Assembly: GCA_947450025.1 (NCBI GenBank)
Contig: CANFTW010000006.1
Location: 62,001 to 126,000, forward strand
DNA: 64,000 bases
From: Bacteroidota bacterium
GTDB lineage: Bacteria; Bacteroidota; Bacteroidia; B-17B0; Aurantibacillaceae
Reading direction: 5' to 3'
The stretch's first letter is position 1. Each line of letters starts with the position of its first letter. Positions 50,901-58,184 of this stretch are shown here, one piece after another. Made by a program: the position numbers and the translations under genes. A model generated the notes under the pieces. That model did not search any database, was not told the DNA's origin, and saw only the letters and a list, made by a program, of their open reading frames with translations.

Positions 50901-52475
50901 ACTTATTCATATGTATGGAGCAATGGAAGTAATTTGCAAACCGTTAGTGGCCTATGCCCAGGTTCAATTTCTGTGATAATCACCGATAATTTAAACTGTA
51001 ACTTTGCCGCTACCTATACGGTTCCTAGTTTAACAACAATTACTAGTAGTACCTTTGCCACTAATAATAACTGTTTTGGAGATTGTAATGGTACTTTATT
51101 AGCTACAAATGTTGCAGGAGGATTGCCTCCTTATTCTTTCAATTGGTCAGACTCTTTTGGACAATCGACATCTTTAGCTGTTGGATTATGTAATGGATCC
51201 TACTCTGTAACTATTACAGACGCTAATGGTTGTTTTAATTCAGTGCCAGCTATCATTTCATCGCCTTCTCAAGTTGCAATCACACAAGTGAGTACCCAGC
51301 CTATTTGTTATAATGATTGTAATGGTTCCTTTACAGTTACACCAATTGGAGGAACAATGCCATATACCTATACATGGACTCCAACTAATGTTAATAATAA
51401 CTCGATTACGAATTTATGTTCAGGATCTTATTCAATACTTGTCAATGATGCCAATGGGTGCTCTGCAACTGATACTTACTCATTAACAAATCCTCCTTTG
51501 TTGACATTATCCGCTATCATAACATCTGCTAGTTGTAATACAACATTAGATGGCGCAATTGATGTAACCGTTAGTGGAGGTGTTCCCAATTATTCCTATA
51601 CTTGGACTCCTACAGGAGCCATCACTCAAGATATTTCAAATGTTCTATCAGGAGTGCATTCGTTAACCTTAACAGATAATTATGGTTGTAATCTTGACAC
51701 GTCATTTGTACTCACACCAGCTATTACTGTGAATGCTGTTGCTGGACAAGACACGATGCTATGTCAAAATATAACTTTACTATTAGATGGTTCGGCGTCA
51801 AACGGAGGCGTTTCTTATCAATGGTTTGAAATACCTGGAACTTCAGCGATTGCTAATTCAATTACAACTTCGGTAACTCCAGCAGTCGGAACAAATACGT
51901 ACGTGTTACTAGCGACTAATGGAGCTTGTAATGATCAAGATACTATTTTGGTGACCACTCATGCATTGCCTATTGTTGATGCAGGACCTATGGTTAATAT
52001 CCCGATATTTTCTTCTTCTAGTATTGGAGGAAATCCAACAGCAGCTTCAGGCAGTATATTTAGTTGGTTCCCAATAACAGGTTTAAATAATCCAAACTCT
52101 GCAAATCCCGTTTCTGGCACAACAGTGACGACTATTTATACTGTGTCGGTGGTTGATGTTAATGGATGTATAGGTTCTGATACCGTTACGGTTTATATCT
52201 ATCCTGAAATTACAATTCCAAATGGGTTTTCACCAAACGGTGATGGAAAAAATGATGTTTGGCAAATTGATTTTATTAATTTATTCCCTGATTGTGAGGT
52301 GGAAGTATATAATCGATGGGGCGAGCAATTGTTTTATTCAGTAGGATATTCTGTGCCATTTAATGGACAATATAAAGGAAAAGATTTACCAGTAGGAACT
52401 TATTATTATGTTATCAAATTAAATCATCCAGCCTATCCTAACGCCTATACAAGTCCATTAACCATATTTAGATAA
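44940..52475 (+). CDS. Giant SprB-repeat cell-surface adhesin with CHU_C C-terminus
   Basis: This 2511-residue exported protein has the signal peptide MFKRRLFFIVLLATGYLNAQ and an N-terminal WVGGSGYWNDINHWS segment with a right-handed beta region up to about residue 240. About 26 SprB-type repeats (residues about 250-2260) follow. Each is about 75-80 residues with the pattern C-N-x-x-C-N-G ... GG-x-x-P-Y-x-Y-x-W ... L-C-x-G-x-Y-x-V-x-V-T-D-x-x-G-C. Ig-like segments precede the final 85-residue CHU_C domain (IPNGFSPNGDGKNDVW). SprB of Flavobacterium johnsoniae is a mobile surface adhesin of gliding secreted through T9SS. This gene is followed after 2 bp by a SprF/PorP gene, the matching export partner, so it is most likely a SprB-type adhesin. 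Confidence 0.9.
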   Translation: MFKRRLFFIVLLATGYLNAQTFYWVGGSGYWNDINHWSFVSGGAPATTIPNSSSTVVFDNASSISSFTIHALHDVSFHSIIAQNTQFKIDVIGSPTVDLRISGQVTLNPNFQFNLNGKIYLSPQNSVNYQFSHQKFHNDIVLNASSDVDLGVLSTSKSILISGNFKLKNSVVFADDIQISNARLVFDNNLFQATTRVDVNNSQITNPTATKSKIICPLNNLQPSVLQTLHSVSNLSVNPIMPQACVVPNPTVVFPTCQGLCNGVAIFNLSGCTNPPYLIQWINPVCSSSLPPAQPAFSGTTYSVNTLCGCSSQYLVIFENALGEQAAVSVGVVDPPATILNFSQTQPTCNNLCNGQIRASVLTGAVPMVINWNPPNVSHTNIISKDTLKNACAGTYTITATNVNGCTNTFTTVLVQPSVLLANGSSSSVTCNASCDGSALVAPSGGTGPYSYSWSSPSSSPSTSTLSNFGGLCPGVVTATVTDTKSCSATYSANITQPPAITLTVTKTNLICANICNGTASVTATGGIGSYTYSWTPSGGTGASATGLCSGNYTVTVTNNVTCIKTITVDILSPPTLTASPTQSNILCNAACNGSVNLNPTGGTSSYTYSWSPVVSNTVTASGLCAGIYSYSVTDVLGCQYTNTVSITQPPASTLSISSASITCNAACNGSAIGNMSGGTSPYTYSWSPGNPLGQTTPTITNLCPNTYTLKVTDVNGCMVTKTVTISQPTPITANITTVTPSCNGTCDGSINTIPSGGVAPYSYTLQTSSTSITSNPPFTNLCAGSYSVIIKDALGCVKIQTVSLTQPNPITLTLNATSINCFNQCNASVSAVVNGGSPIYTFTWSTGGTSNSLVNQCAGVRSATVTDVNGCSASATVTITSKPDLTISITPTNPNCNSQCTGILTTSVSGGTPNYTINWNNGAVGNIVNNLCQGVYTVTVTDFLGCIKTQTASIITPPAITLTPANGTVSCSGVCDGTISVTASGGTPGYFYNWNTIPVQTSQLASGLCAGNYFVTVTDSKGCIASVGANVIQPAVLTASMSNVQASCNVCIGSATANGIGGTPPYTYLWVPGGQTTQTASNLCVGPQTITITDSKGCLTTQTVQINQLVIVLVTSNGNTLACNGACSGVAIANASGGIAPYSYTWTPVPTQNTQIASGLCAGTHTVMVSDVNGCSNMGTVNFVNPPAITLTVNKTDVTCNGSCNGSASAIANGGTGVLSYLWQPGGMTTSSVSGLCPGSYSVTVSDINNCSQVQVITITQSNSITATFTFTNPTSCVTANGAIATSITGGLAPYTYTWLPGNSSANPYTNLSAGNYSLNINDAAGCTRTVVASLSSPTGATVSVVSNSISCFGLCSGSATLSISGVGPFSVNGSAIPSNTTTLLGLCSGITNAVVLDANGCVTNQTISISQPPQHTATGIITNATCHSVCSGSINLTPNGGTPAYTYSWFPTGGNVQDPINLCSGNYSVITTDANGCSLTNTFVIVQPTSLTLSFNKKDVLCHGNCDGGVRAIVGGGTTPYSYTWTPLGSFLGSTIDTLVNLCSGIYSVTVQDLNGCSISGTVNIGQPTLLTSTLTSINAKCNNQCNGSAIINVSGGTLPYSFSYNTSPAVTTQTINNLCDGSYIGQVIDANGCSNTLNFNITEPLPIVITSTLSHPKCHAVCDGSVATTVTGGNPSYHYSWITSGGTVPNPTGLCAGNYTVVVTDDSLCSAQALVVLIDPVALIANTTFTNPTCNLACNGIVSASPIGGTAPYSYSWISPSNNNQTVSNLCSGAYTVTVSDANSCQSIQSVTLTDPSAITLNPAVTPATCGSSNGSINAVASSGVAPYTYQWLPPVSAAQSTNTLVTSIPAGIYTVIVTDASACSATLTIPLSNSNGPNGATITSTNVACNGQCNGAADVSNPIGGAAPYVLSWVTPVSLSPSISGLCAGTYTAQIQDANNCIFYKAVTILQPQLIDDNETILSATCFGNCNGSITLNPSGGNGTYSYVWSNGSNLQTVSGLCPGSISVIITDNLNCNFAATYTVPSLTTITSSTFATNNNCFGDCNGTLLATNVAGGLPPYSFNWSDSFGQSTSLAVGLCNGSYSVTITDANGCFNSVPAIISSPSQVAITQVSTQPICYNDCNGSFTVTPIGGTMPYTYTWTPTNVNNNSITNLCSGSYSILVNDANGCSATDTYSLTNPPLLTLSAIITSASCNTTLDGAIDVTVSGGVPNYSYTWTPTGAITQDISNVLSGVHSLTLTDNYGCNLDTSFVLTPAITVNAVAGQDTMLCQNITLLLDGSASNGGVSYQWFEIPGTSAIANSITTSVTPAVGTNTYVLLATNGACNDQDTILVTTHALPIVDAGPMVNIPIFSSSSIGGNPTAASGSIFSWFPITGLNNPNSANPVSGTTVTTIYTVSVVDVNGCIGSDTVTVYIYPEITIPNGFSPNGDGKNDVWQIDFINLFPDCEVEVYNRWGEQLFYSVGYSVPFNGQYKGKDLPVGTYYYVIKLNHPAYPNAYTSPLTIFR
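45690..51715 (+). repeat. Coding SprB repeat array (about 26 units)
   Basis: About 26 tandem units of roughly 230 bp each lie in frame inside the adhesin gene. They share the translated motif C-N-x-x-C-[ND]-G and GGTxPYxYxW but are strongly diverged at DNA level, so the array is old. Three units lack the usual second cysteine: near 48770 (CVTANGAIATS), 50370 (CGSSNGSINAV) and 51530 (CNTTLDGAIDV). Confidence 0.85.
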
Positions 52476-52477
52476 AG

Positions 52478-53401
52478 ATGAATAAGATTTTATACATAAC
52501 GGTAATGGTGTTGCTTACAAGTAAGTTTCTGGCACAACAGTTACCTCAGTATACTCAGTATATGCTAAATGAAATGGCAATTAATCCTGCAGTTGCAGGC
52601 AAAGATAATTACGCGGATGTTAGATCAAATAATCGTTACCAATGGGTTGGAATAACGGATGCACCTCGAACTTATATGTTAACCTTGCATAGTCCTTTAA
52701 AAAATAAACGTATGGGCTTAGGTACGCAAATTTATACCGATATTGTTGGTCCAACAAGAAGAGTAGGAATTAGTTTAGCCTATGCGTATCACATTAAACT
52801 TTCTGAAAAAATTAAACTGTCGTTAGGTTTAAGTGCCGGAATACAGCAGTGGGGGATTGATGGACATAAATTACATTTGCATGATTCGGGGGATGAAAAT
52901 TTATTGACGCAATATCAAACTAAGGTAGTTCCTGATTTTGGAGCAGGCCTATATGTGCATCATGAAAATTGGTATATTGGTTTTAGTGCTCCTCAGTTAT
53001 ATCAAAGTCCCATTAAATTATATGATGGCGGAGATAATAAGGGAACGTTAGTGACTCATTTTTTATTAAATGGCGCCTATAAGTTTAAAGTAAATGATGA
53101 ATTTAAAATAGAGCCATCATTTTTAGCTAAATATGCCAGTCCCGCTCCTATTAAGGTGGATGTTGGAGCTCGCGTCATTTATCAAGAACAAATTTGGTTA
53201 GGCGTTGGATACAGACACCATGATGCATTTACAGCTATACTTGGATTTATGTATAAAAATTATTTAATGATTGGGTATTCTTACGATTTCACAACAACTA
53301 ATTTGAAAAAGTATTCTACTGGAACCCATGAGTTAATGCTAGGGTTAAAGTTTTCTAAACAGCAAACTAAACATTGGACTGATGATAATACAACTAATTA
53401 A
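52478..53401 (+). CDS. PorP/SprF family T9SS outer-membrane protein
   Basis: This 307-residue protein has a signal peptide (about residues 1-19) and the family start QQLPQYTQYMLNEMAINPAVAGKDNYADVRSNNRYQWVGI. Beta strands and the aromatic barrel ending follow (GYSYDFTTTNLKKYSTGTHELMLGLKF). SprF of F. johnsoniae is needed for surface delivery of SprB, and PorP is its P. gingivalis relative. The gene lies 2 bp after the SprB-repeat gene, repeating the known adhesin-SprF pair, so it is probably dedicated to that protein. Confidence 0.92.
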   Translation: MNKILYITVMVLLTSKFLAQQLPQYTQYMLNEMAINPAVAGKDNYADVRSNNRYQWVGITDAPRTYMLTLHSPLKNKRMGLGTQIYTDIVGPTRRVGISLAYAYHIKLSEKIKLSLGLSAGIQQWGIDGHKLHLHDSGDENLLTQYQTKVVPDFGAGLYVHHENWYIGFSAPQLYQSPIKLYDGGDNKGTLVTHFLLNGAYKFKVNDEFKIEPSFLAKYASPAPIKVDVGARVIYQEQIWLGVGYRHHDAFTAILGFMYKNYLMIGYSYDFTTTNLKKYSTGTHELMLGLKFSKQQTKHWTDDNTTN

Positions 53402-53409
53402 TTTTTTAG

Positions 53410-53438
53410 TTGTTTTTAGTCAATTTATCTTATTTTTG
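53410..53438 (+). promoter_or_regulatory. Predicted psd promoter
   Basis: TTG (53410-53412), an 18-nt spacer and TATTTTTG (53431-53438), a full TAnnTTTG match. The ATG at 53519 follows after an 80-nt leader. Confidence 0.6.
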
Positions 53439-53518
53439 ACAAAATTTTAAACGTAAACCATACAGGAAATAGATTAATTAATGGTTTTCAACCATATAAA
53501 TAAACAAATATTAAAACT

Positions 53519-54178
53519 ATGAAATTTCATAAAGAAGGATATCCAACATTATTAGTCACTATTTTATTTAGTGCCATTATGATTAGTATAGCAAAATTAG
53601 TTTTCCCTGATTTTGCTATAGCGCTTTGGTTTGCTTATGCGTTATCAGGATTTTTATTGATTGTCGTGCTTCAGTTTTTTAGACATCCGTCTCGTGTGCA
53701 TACCATTAATGATCATGCTATTGTAGCTCCAGCAGATGGCGAAGTGGTTGTGATTGAAGAAACAGAAGAGGGGGAATATTTTAAAGATAAACGTATTCAG
53801 GTGTCTATATTTATGTCTCCAATAAATGTGCATGTTAATCGCTATCCAATTGCTGGTGAAGTGACTTACGCTAAGTATCATCCTGGAAAATTTTTAGTTG
53901 CAAGTTTGCCTAAAGCAAGTACAGAGAATGAACGAACGTCAGTTGTTGTCAAGCATCCTTCAAACGGTCAATCGGTTTTATTTAGACAAGTTGCTGGAGC
54001 TTTAGCGCGTCGTATTGTGATGTACAGTAAAGAAGGAGATAAAGCCACTCAGTGTGGTGAAATGGGTTTTATTAAGTTTGGTTCTCGTGTAGATTTATAT
54101 TTGCCTTTAGACGCTAAACTTAAAGTTAAAATGGGAGATGTTGTTAAAGGCTCTCAATCAGTTATTGCTGAGTTTTAG
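53519..54178 (+). CDS. psd: Phosphatidylserine decarboxylase-family protein
   Basis: This 219-residue protein has an N-terminal membrane region (two hydrophobic segments within residues 9-58). The decarboxylase domain follows (IVAPADGEVVVIEE, VSIFMSPINVHVNRYPIAGEV) and ends in the FIKFGSRVDLYLP motif, where cleavage before Ser forms the pyruvoyl cofactor. It makes phosphatidylethanolamine from phosphatidylserine at the inner membrane. This short form of Psd is usual in Bacteroidota. Its end overlaps the convergent CHAT gene by 17 bp. Confidence 0.9.
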   Translation: MKFHKEGYPTLLVTILFSAIMISIAKLVFPDFAIALWFAYALSGFLLIVVLQFFRHPSRVHTINDHAIVAPADGEVVVIEETEEGEYFKDKRIQVSIFMSPINVHVNRYPIAGEVTYAKYHPGKFLVASLPKASTENERTSVVVKHPSNGQSVLFRQVAGALARRIVMYSKEGDKATQCGEMGFIKFGSRVDLYLPLDAKLKVKMGDVVKGSQSVIAEF

Positions 54179-56456
54179 CATTTTGTTTCCGTTGTTTATA
54201 GATTAAAAACAGGAATAAAAGTAAAAGGACAAAAACACTGATAGCCAAGTATAAAAATATATTTTCGTGATGATTTTTACTTAAATAAAAATCGCTACCA
54301 TAATATACATAAGCTCCCCACATAGATGGTGAATAGTTTTGTTTTGCAAAATAAAGTTTTGTTTCATATAATGCATCTGATGAAGCTAATCCTTGAGCCA
54401 TAAAAGAATAAAATTTTTCTAAAAACTCAGCGTTTTCTTTGTCGTCAATAGGCCATATGCTACAAATTACTGCATGAGCATGTTGATTCATTAAAATGTA
54501 AGGAAAACTATTTATTTTATCAAATCTAACTTCTCGGCCGATGCCACTGCCACAACCATTTAGTAAATAACTACTACCGTCTAAATTTTTATTTAAAACA
54601 CAATTGCTATTTATCACAATCGTATCATTTAAAATTAACTCCTGTTCAACAGACTTGTCATTTGAGTTTATATGACCAATATATTCAAATAATTGATTCG
54701 GTTTTAAAAAGCATTGATTCGATGAAGCATCGCATTTTTGGATGTTAAAAAGTACTTTTAATTTATTTATTAAAGTTTCGCTAAATAATAATTTTGGATA
54801 TTTATGAGATGCAAAATTTGGCACTAAGATATTCAAATACTTATATTTTATGACTTGTCTACTCTTTTTTAAAAGGATATATCCACTTATAGTATATGTA
54901 AAATTATATCTATTAATAAGGGCTGAACTGGAAAATGAATGATGTTTGACGGAATCTGTTTGAAGCATATCGAAATTAAGAGAATTTAAAAATCCATCGT
55001 TAATGATAGTTACTTTTTTAATATTCCTTTTAGTAAGTATGCTGTCTATTTTTTTAAAATAAGCTTCATACATTAAATAATTTGTTTTTTTAAAATAGGA
55101 AGTGTTACTTCTTATACTATCTCTTTGGAAAATTTTATTGCTTTTTTGGAGTGGAATATAATCACTATTAATAGAGCAATTAATCATCAATGTAGTATCA
55201 GGTAACGAAATAATAGCTATTGTTAAAACTGGATTATGTGTGATTAAATAATTTATTACAGAGCAGTTTTCTTTTTTACAAAAAAAAGAGATGCTGTCTA
55301 ACATTTTTGATTTATGGTTAATTAATTCGTTAGCATAGGGCTCCTTATTTAATTTCTTAATAAACTCAATAAGGTTATAGCATTTATAGATATAAATTTG
55401 ATTTTTTGTTGCTTGAAATAACTCAAAATATACCGCTAATAATTTTTGATAGGGATTAATATTATATTGGTCGTCAAATCCATTATAGTGATTTTCAACT
55501 TCTATTTTATAAAAATTTTCCCAAATAGGAATGGACTTTAATAATGATGTTTCATTTTTATACAAATACTTAATATCATGAGTTTTATAATACAAACTCA
55601 TATTAATACTTGATTCCCAAGTTATGATAGCAGAATAGTCTGAATAATTTAAAACAGTGTTGTCAACTACTAAAGCTTCTTTTGTTTTATCCGCTAAAAC
55701 CAAACTTGCGTCATCTAGCTTTCTGTATTTTAAAATAATAGACCATATTTTATAAATACTGCTATGTAAGGAACTTTTTTTATTTGGATAAATAGATGTT
55801 GCTAATGCTTCTGCTTTAGTTAAATAAGTAATACTCCGATGATACATATTTAAATTTTCACTTAATGTCCATTGCTGTTCACTTAAATTTAATAGATCAC
55901 TTAAAAATGTGCCATACCTTCTATAATGCAATGCTTTTAAAAAGGGAATATCAGATAATGCAATCGCTGAGTCTAAGAATTTAACATCTCTATATTTTGT
56001 GTTTCTAGCTCCATTTCCAATATAAGAGTAGTATCTCGAATAACTTATTTTATCTCGTTTTTTAAATGAATAATGTAATAACGTTTTTGTTGCCTTAGCT
56101 ATAAAATAGGTACTAGAATCATGCATTAAATAACAATGATAGTAATTAGCTAAACGGCCATAAAATAAAGCACTATCCAAGGAATTATTTTTGTTAATAC
56201 GAAATTGTAAGGCTATGTATTTTAAATTATTTTCAAAATGTCCTTGTTCTAAATTATATTCAGCTAAAAAATCGTAAGCGTTGGTAAGATAGCTAGCAGA
56301 AACTATTTTTTTGTTTGCTACTATTTTATTCGCTAATACCAGAGCACTATCTGTTTTTCCACTCCAATACAAATTAAGAGGCAAATTCTGGCTAAACAAA
56401 TTAGCAGAAAAAAAGCAAAAAATAATTAAATAAGTTTTGATGATGCGAATAATCAT
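54162..56456 (-). CDS. CHAT-domain (caspase-like) protein, extracytoplasmic, C-terminally anchored
   Basis: This 764-residue protein has an N-terminal signal peptide (about residues 1-22, FFSANLFSQ) and a long helical, TPR-like region (about residues 30-400). The C-terminal CHAT domain (about residues 470-725) carries the likely dyad His in FEYIGHINSN and Cys in LLNGCGSGIGREV. It also has the CHAT signatures NQHAHAVICSIWPIDDKENAEFLEKFYSFM and SPSMWGAYVYYG. A final transmembrane helix (about residues 733-753) plus a basic tail place the domain outside the inner membrane. Its start ATG shares an A with the stop of the upstream TPR gene (TAATG). It is likely a periplasmic protease controlled by the operon's membrane TPR protein. 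Substrates are unknown. Confidence 0.85.
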   Translation of the reverse strand: MIIRIIKTYLIIFCFFSANLFSQNLPLNLYWSGKTDSALVLANKIVANKKIVSASYLTNAYDFLAEYNLEQGHFENNLKYIALQFRINKNNSLDSALFYGRLANYYHCYLMHDSSTYFIAKATKTLLHYSFKKRDKISYSRYYSYIGNGARNTKYRDVKFLDSAIALSDIPFLKALHYRRYGTFLSDLLNLSEQQWTLSENLNMYHRSITYLTKAEALATSIYPNKKSSLHSSIYKIWSIILKYRKLDDASLVLADKTKEALVVDNTVLNYSDYSAIITWESSINMSLYYKTHDIKYLYKNETSLLKSIPIWENFYKIEVENHYNGFDDQYNINPYQKLLAVYFELFQATKNQIYIYKCYNLIEFIKKLNKEPYANELINHKSKMLDSISFFCKKENCSVINYLITHNPVLTIAIISLPDTTLMINCSINSDYIPLQKSNKIFQRDSIRSNTSYFKKTNYLMYEAYFKKIDSILTKRNIKKVTIINDGFLNSLNFDMLQTDSVKHHSFSSSALINRYNFTYTISGYILLKKSRQVIKYKYLNILVPNFASHKYPKLLFSETLINKLKVLFNIQKCDASSNQCFLKPNQLFEYIGHINSNDKSVEQELILNDTIVINSNCVLNKNLDGSSYLLNGCGSGIGREVRFDKINSFPYILMNQHAHAVICSIWPIDDKENAEFLEKFYSFMAQGLASSDALYETKLYFAKQNYSPSMWGAYVYYGSDFYLSKNHHENIFLYLAISVFVLLLLFLFLIYKQRKQNAKTQQ

Positions 56457-57160
56457 TATTTAGTACTATACTCTTTTAAAATTAATTTCTTTTTAAATGC
56501 CATTTCATTAGTATTAAAAATGGTGGTATTCAAAATGTTTAACGCTTCATTTGTTTTATTATTATACAAATAACTAAGTACTAAATAATACATGGATTTG
56601 TTTTTATAGACAGACGTTTGAGGTAGAAGTAGTAAATGATTTATGGCACTATCCATTTTATTTAATTTAATAAAACAAATACCACTATAATACATGGCTG
56701 TATCATTTTGCGCAATACTTACAAATTGGTCAAGTGCTGCTTTATAATCTTTGGCACGATAATAACTCATGCCATTTTGCAAAAACATACTTTTATCAGT
56801 AGGGCCCATCCAAACTTTAAAACCAGGATCTTCTATCCAGTAATGGTTAATGGCTGATGCTTTATTGCTCAAAGAAAATTTCACCAAAAGCCCTACGGAG
56901 ATAATCAATACAATTCCTGCTGCTATTTTATAGTAATTACCAATATGTTTTTGTTTTGAAGGCTTTAAAGTAAGCGGCGGTGGTTCGGTAAATTGTTTTA
57001 ATAATTGTATATTATACTTATTGTTTTCTAAAAACAGTTTCAACCCTGCCAATGCATCGTCATCAAAATCAGTTGATTTGATGTAGTCCAAAAAATAGGA
57101 TTGATTATTTAATAAACCATCAAGCACTTCTGCATAAGTATGTTTTTGTTTTGATTCCAT
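56456..57160 (-). CDS. Membrane TPR protein, possible anti-sigma-like partner
   Basis: This 234-residue protein starts at the ATG at 57160 (MESKQKHTYAEVLDGL), which overlaps the sigma-factor stop as TAATG. An ATG at 57178 is a less likely alternative. About 80 cytoplasmic residues are followed by one transmembrane helix (about residues 82-102, KIAAGIVLIISVGLLVKFSL). A periplasmic region with TPR-like repeats (KDYKAALDQFVSIAQNDTAMYYSGICFIKL) completes the protein. This layout (small cytoplasmic domain, one helix, extracytoplasmic TPR) fits an anti-sigma factor or regulator for the sigma gene in front of it. No known anti-sigma domain is recognised, so this is inference from topology and gene order. 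Confidence 0.75.
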   Translation of the reverse strand: MESKQKHTYAEVLDGLLNNQSYFLDYIKSTDFDDDALAGLKLFLENNKYNIQLLKQFTEPPPLTLKPSKQKHIGNYYKIAAGIVLIISVGLLVKFSLSNKASAINHYWIEDPGFKVWMGPTDKSMFLQNGMSYYRAKDYKAALDQFVSIAQNDTAMYYSGICFIKLNKMDSAINHLLLLPQTSVYKNKSMYYLVLSYLYNNKTNEALNILNTTIFNTNEMAFKKKLILKEYSTK

Positions 57161-57720
57161 TACATAAAAAGTTGCCATAATTTTTTAATACGTTGTTTGG
57201 CATTGTGCAGCGTATTGCGAACGGTATTATAACTTATATTTAATTGAGTAGCAATTTCTTCGTTTTTGTAACCTTGCAAATGCAGTTCAATCATTTCTCT
57301 TTCTCTATTTGGTAAGTTATCAAGTAATTGTTTAATAGCTTCTGATTCAAAACGATTAAAAGAAGTGTTTATACTATTCACTGATATTAAAGTTACCAAA
57401 TGTTTTTTTATTTCACCGTGTAATTTGTTTGTTTTTATACCATCCAAACATTTATTTTTTACTACAGTTACTAAAAAAGGATAGAGTCCTTTTTGTGGAT
57501 GAAGTATGATTTGCTCGCGCTTAGGTTGTTGAATATGTAATAGTTTTTCGAAAACAGCACCCACTACATCTCTGCTTTTTTCAGTATCAGCGGTGTATTT
57601 ATAGGCAATCATCACCAGCGATTGGTAATAGTGTTCGTATAGCTTGCCTAACGCTTCATTATTTCCATTTAAGTAATGAGCACTAAATAGATATTCATTA
57701 AATGAGAGCATTTTATCCAT
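57160..57720 (-). CDS. RNA polymerase ECF-type sigma-70 factor
   Basis: This sigma factor of 186 residues has region 2 (ALGKLYEHYYQSLVMIAYKYTADTEKSRDVVGAVFEKLLH) and region 4 with a helix-turn-helix (LPNREREMIELHLQGYKNEEIATQLNISYNTVRNTLHNAKQRI). It is of ECF type. I chose the ATG at 57720 (MDKMLSFNEYLF); an in-frame TTG 30 bp upstream is less likely. Its stop overlaps the TPR gene start as TAATG, and a second TAATG joins the TPR gene to the CHAT gene. All three are probably co-translated. The cognate promoters are unknown. Confidence 0.9.
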   Translation of the reverse strand: MDKMLSFNEYLFSAHYLNGNNEALGKLYEHYYQSLVMIAYKYTADTEKSRDVVGAVFEKLLHIQQPKREQIILHPQKGLYPFLVTVVKNKCLDGIKTNKLHGEIKKHLVTLISVNSINTSFNRFESEAIKQLLDNLPNREREMIELHLQGYKNEEIATQLNISYNTVRNTLHNAKQRIKKLWQLFM

Positions 57721-57828
57721 GAGTTGCCAAAAATATATTTTTTTAAACAATTATTAGTACAAAGTAAAATATTAATCGTTTTACTTATACTGCAAGCTCA
57801 TTTCATTAGCAGCTATTTATTTTGTAGT
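57721..57828. other. Divergent promoter region between the sigma operon and the HTH gene
   Basis: This 108-bp AT-rich region serves divergent genes. On the minus strand TTACTTTG (57767-57760) is one mismatch from TAnnTTTG. A TTG about 25 nt upstream of it is longer than the usual spacing. No regulator site can be named. Confidence 0.3.
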
Positions 57829-58050
57829 GTGGATATAAGAAAAATTATACGTATTAATAAGCTCATTAAAGGGCAACGAACGGGCTCTCCCAAAACACTG
57901 AGCATAAACCTGGGAGTAAGCGAACGCACGGCGCACAATTATTTACGTTATATGCGCAAAGAATTAAAAGCCCCCATAAAGTGGAATCCTTATAAAAGAA
58001 CTTATACCTACGAAAATGATGGTGAACTAAAATTTGAATGGCAACAATAA
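57829..58050 (+). CDS. Small HTH DNA-binding protein
   Basis: This 73-residue protein starts at GTG 57829 (MDIRKIIRINKLIK). It has a helix-turn-helix near residues 16-45, TGSPKTLSINLGVSERTAHNYLRYMRKEL, and a short C-terminal winged part (IKWNPYKRTYTYE). Small HTH proteins of this shape are common in Bacteroidota and usually of unknown role. It faces the sigma operon divergently and precedes a PD-(D/E)XK-like gene by about 130 bp. Confidence 0.65.
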   Translation: MDIRKIIRINKLIKGQRTGSPKTLSINLGVSERTAHNYLRYMRKELKAPIKWNPYKRTYTYENDGELKFEWQQ

Positions 58051-58184
58051 AAACAAACTGCAACCTCATTTCAGTGTAATGGTTTTTATTTGCCAATAGT
58101 TATCAAACCTTTTTTGTTATAGGTAAAATAACAAAGGCGAAAACCGAAAAGCCAGATGAGTAGGGAAATAAAAAATATAAAAGC

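Noticed and set aside
45690-51715. CRISPR-like or satellite repeat array
   Set aside because: The periodicity is in coding frame and diverged at DNA level, with the SprB protein motif. There are no identical direct repeats with unique spacers.
57724-57828. Hydrophobic N-terminal extension of the small HTH protein
   Set aside because: It comes from the intergenic region. The domain begins at the GTG at 57829, and HTH relatives are short cytoplasmic proteins.
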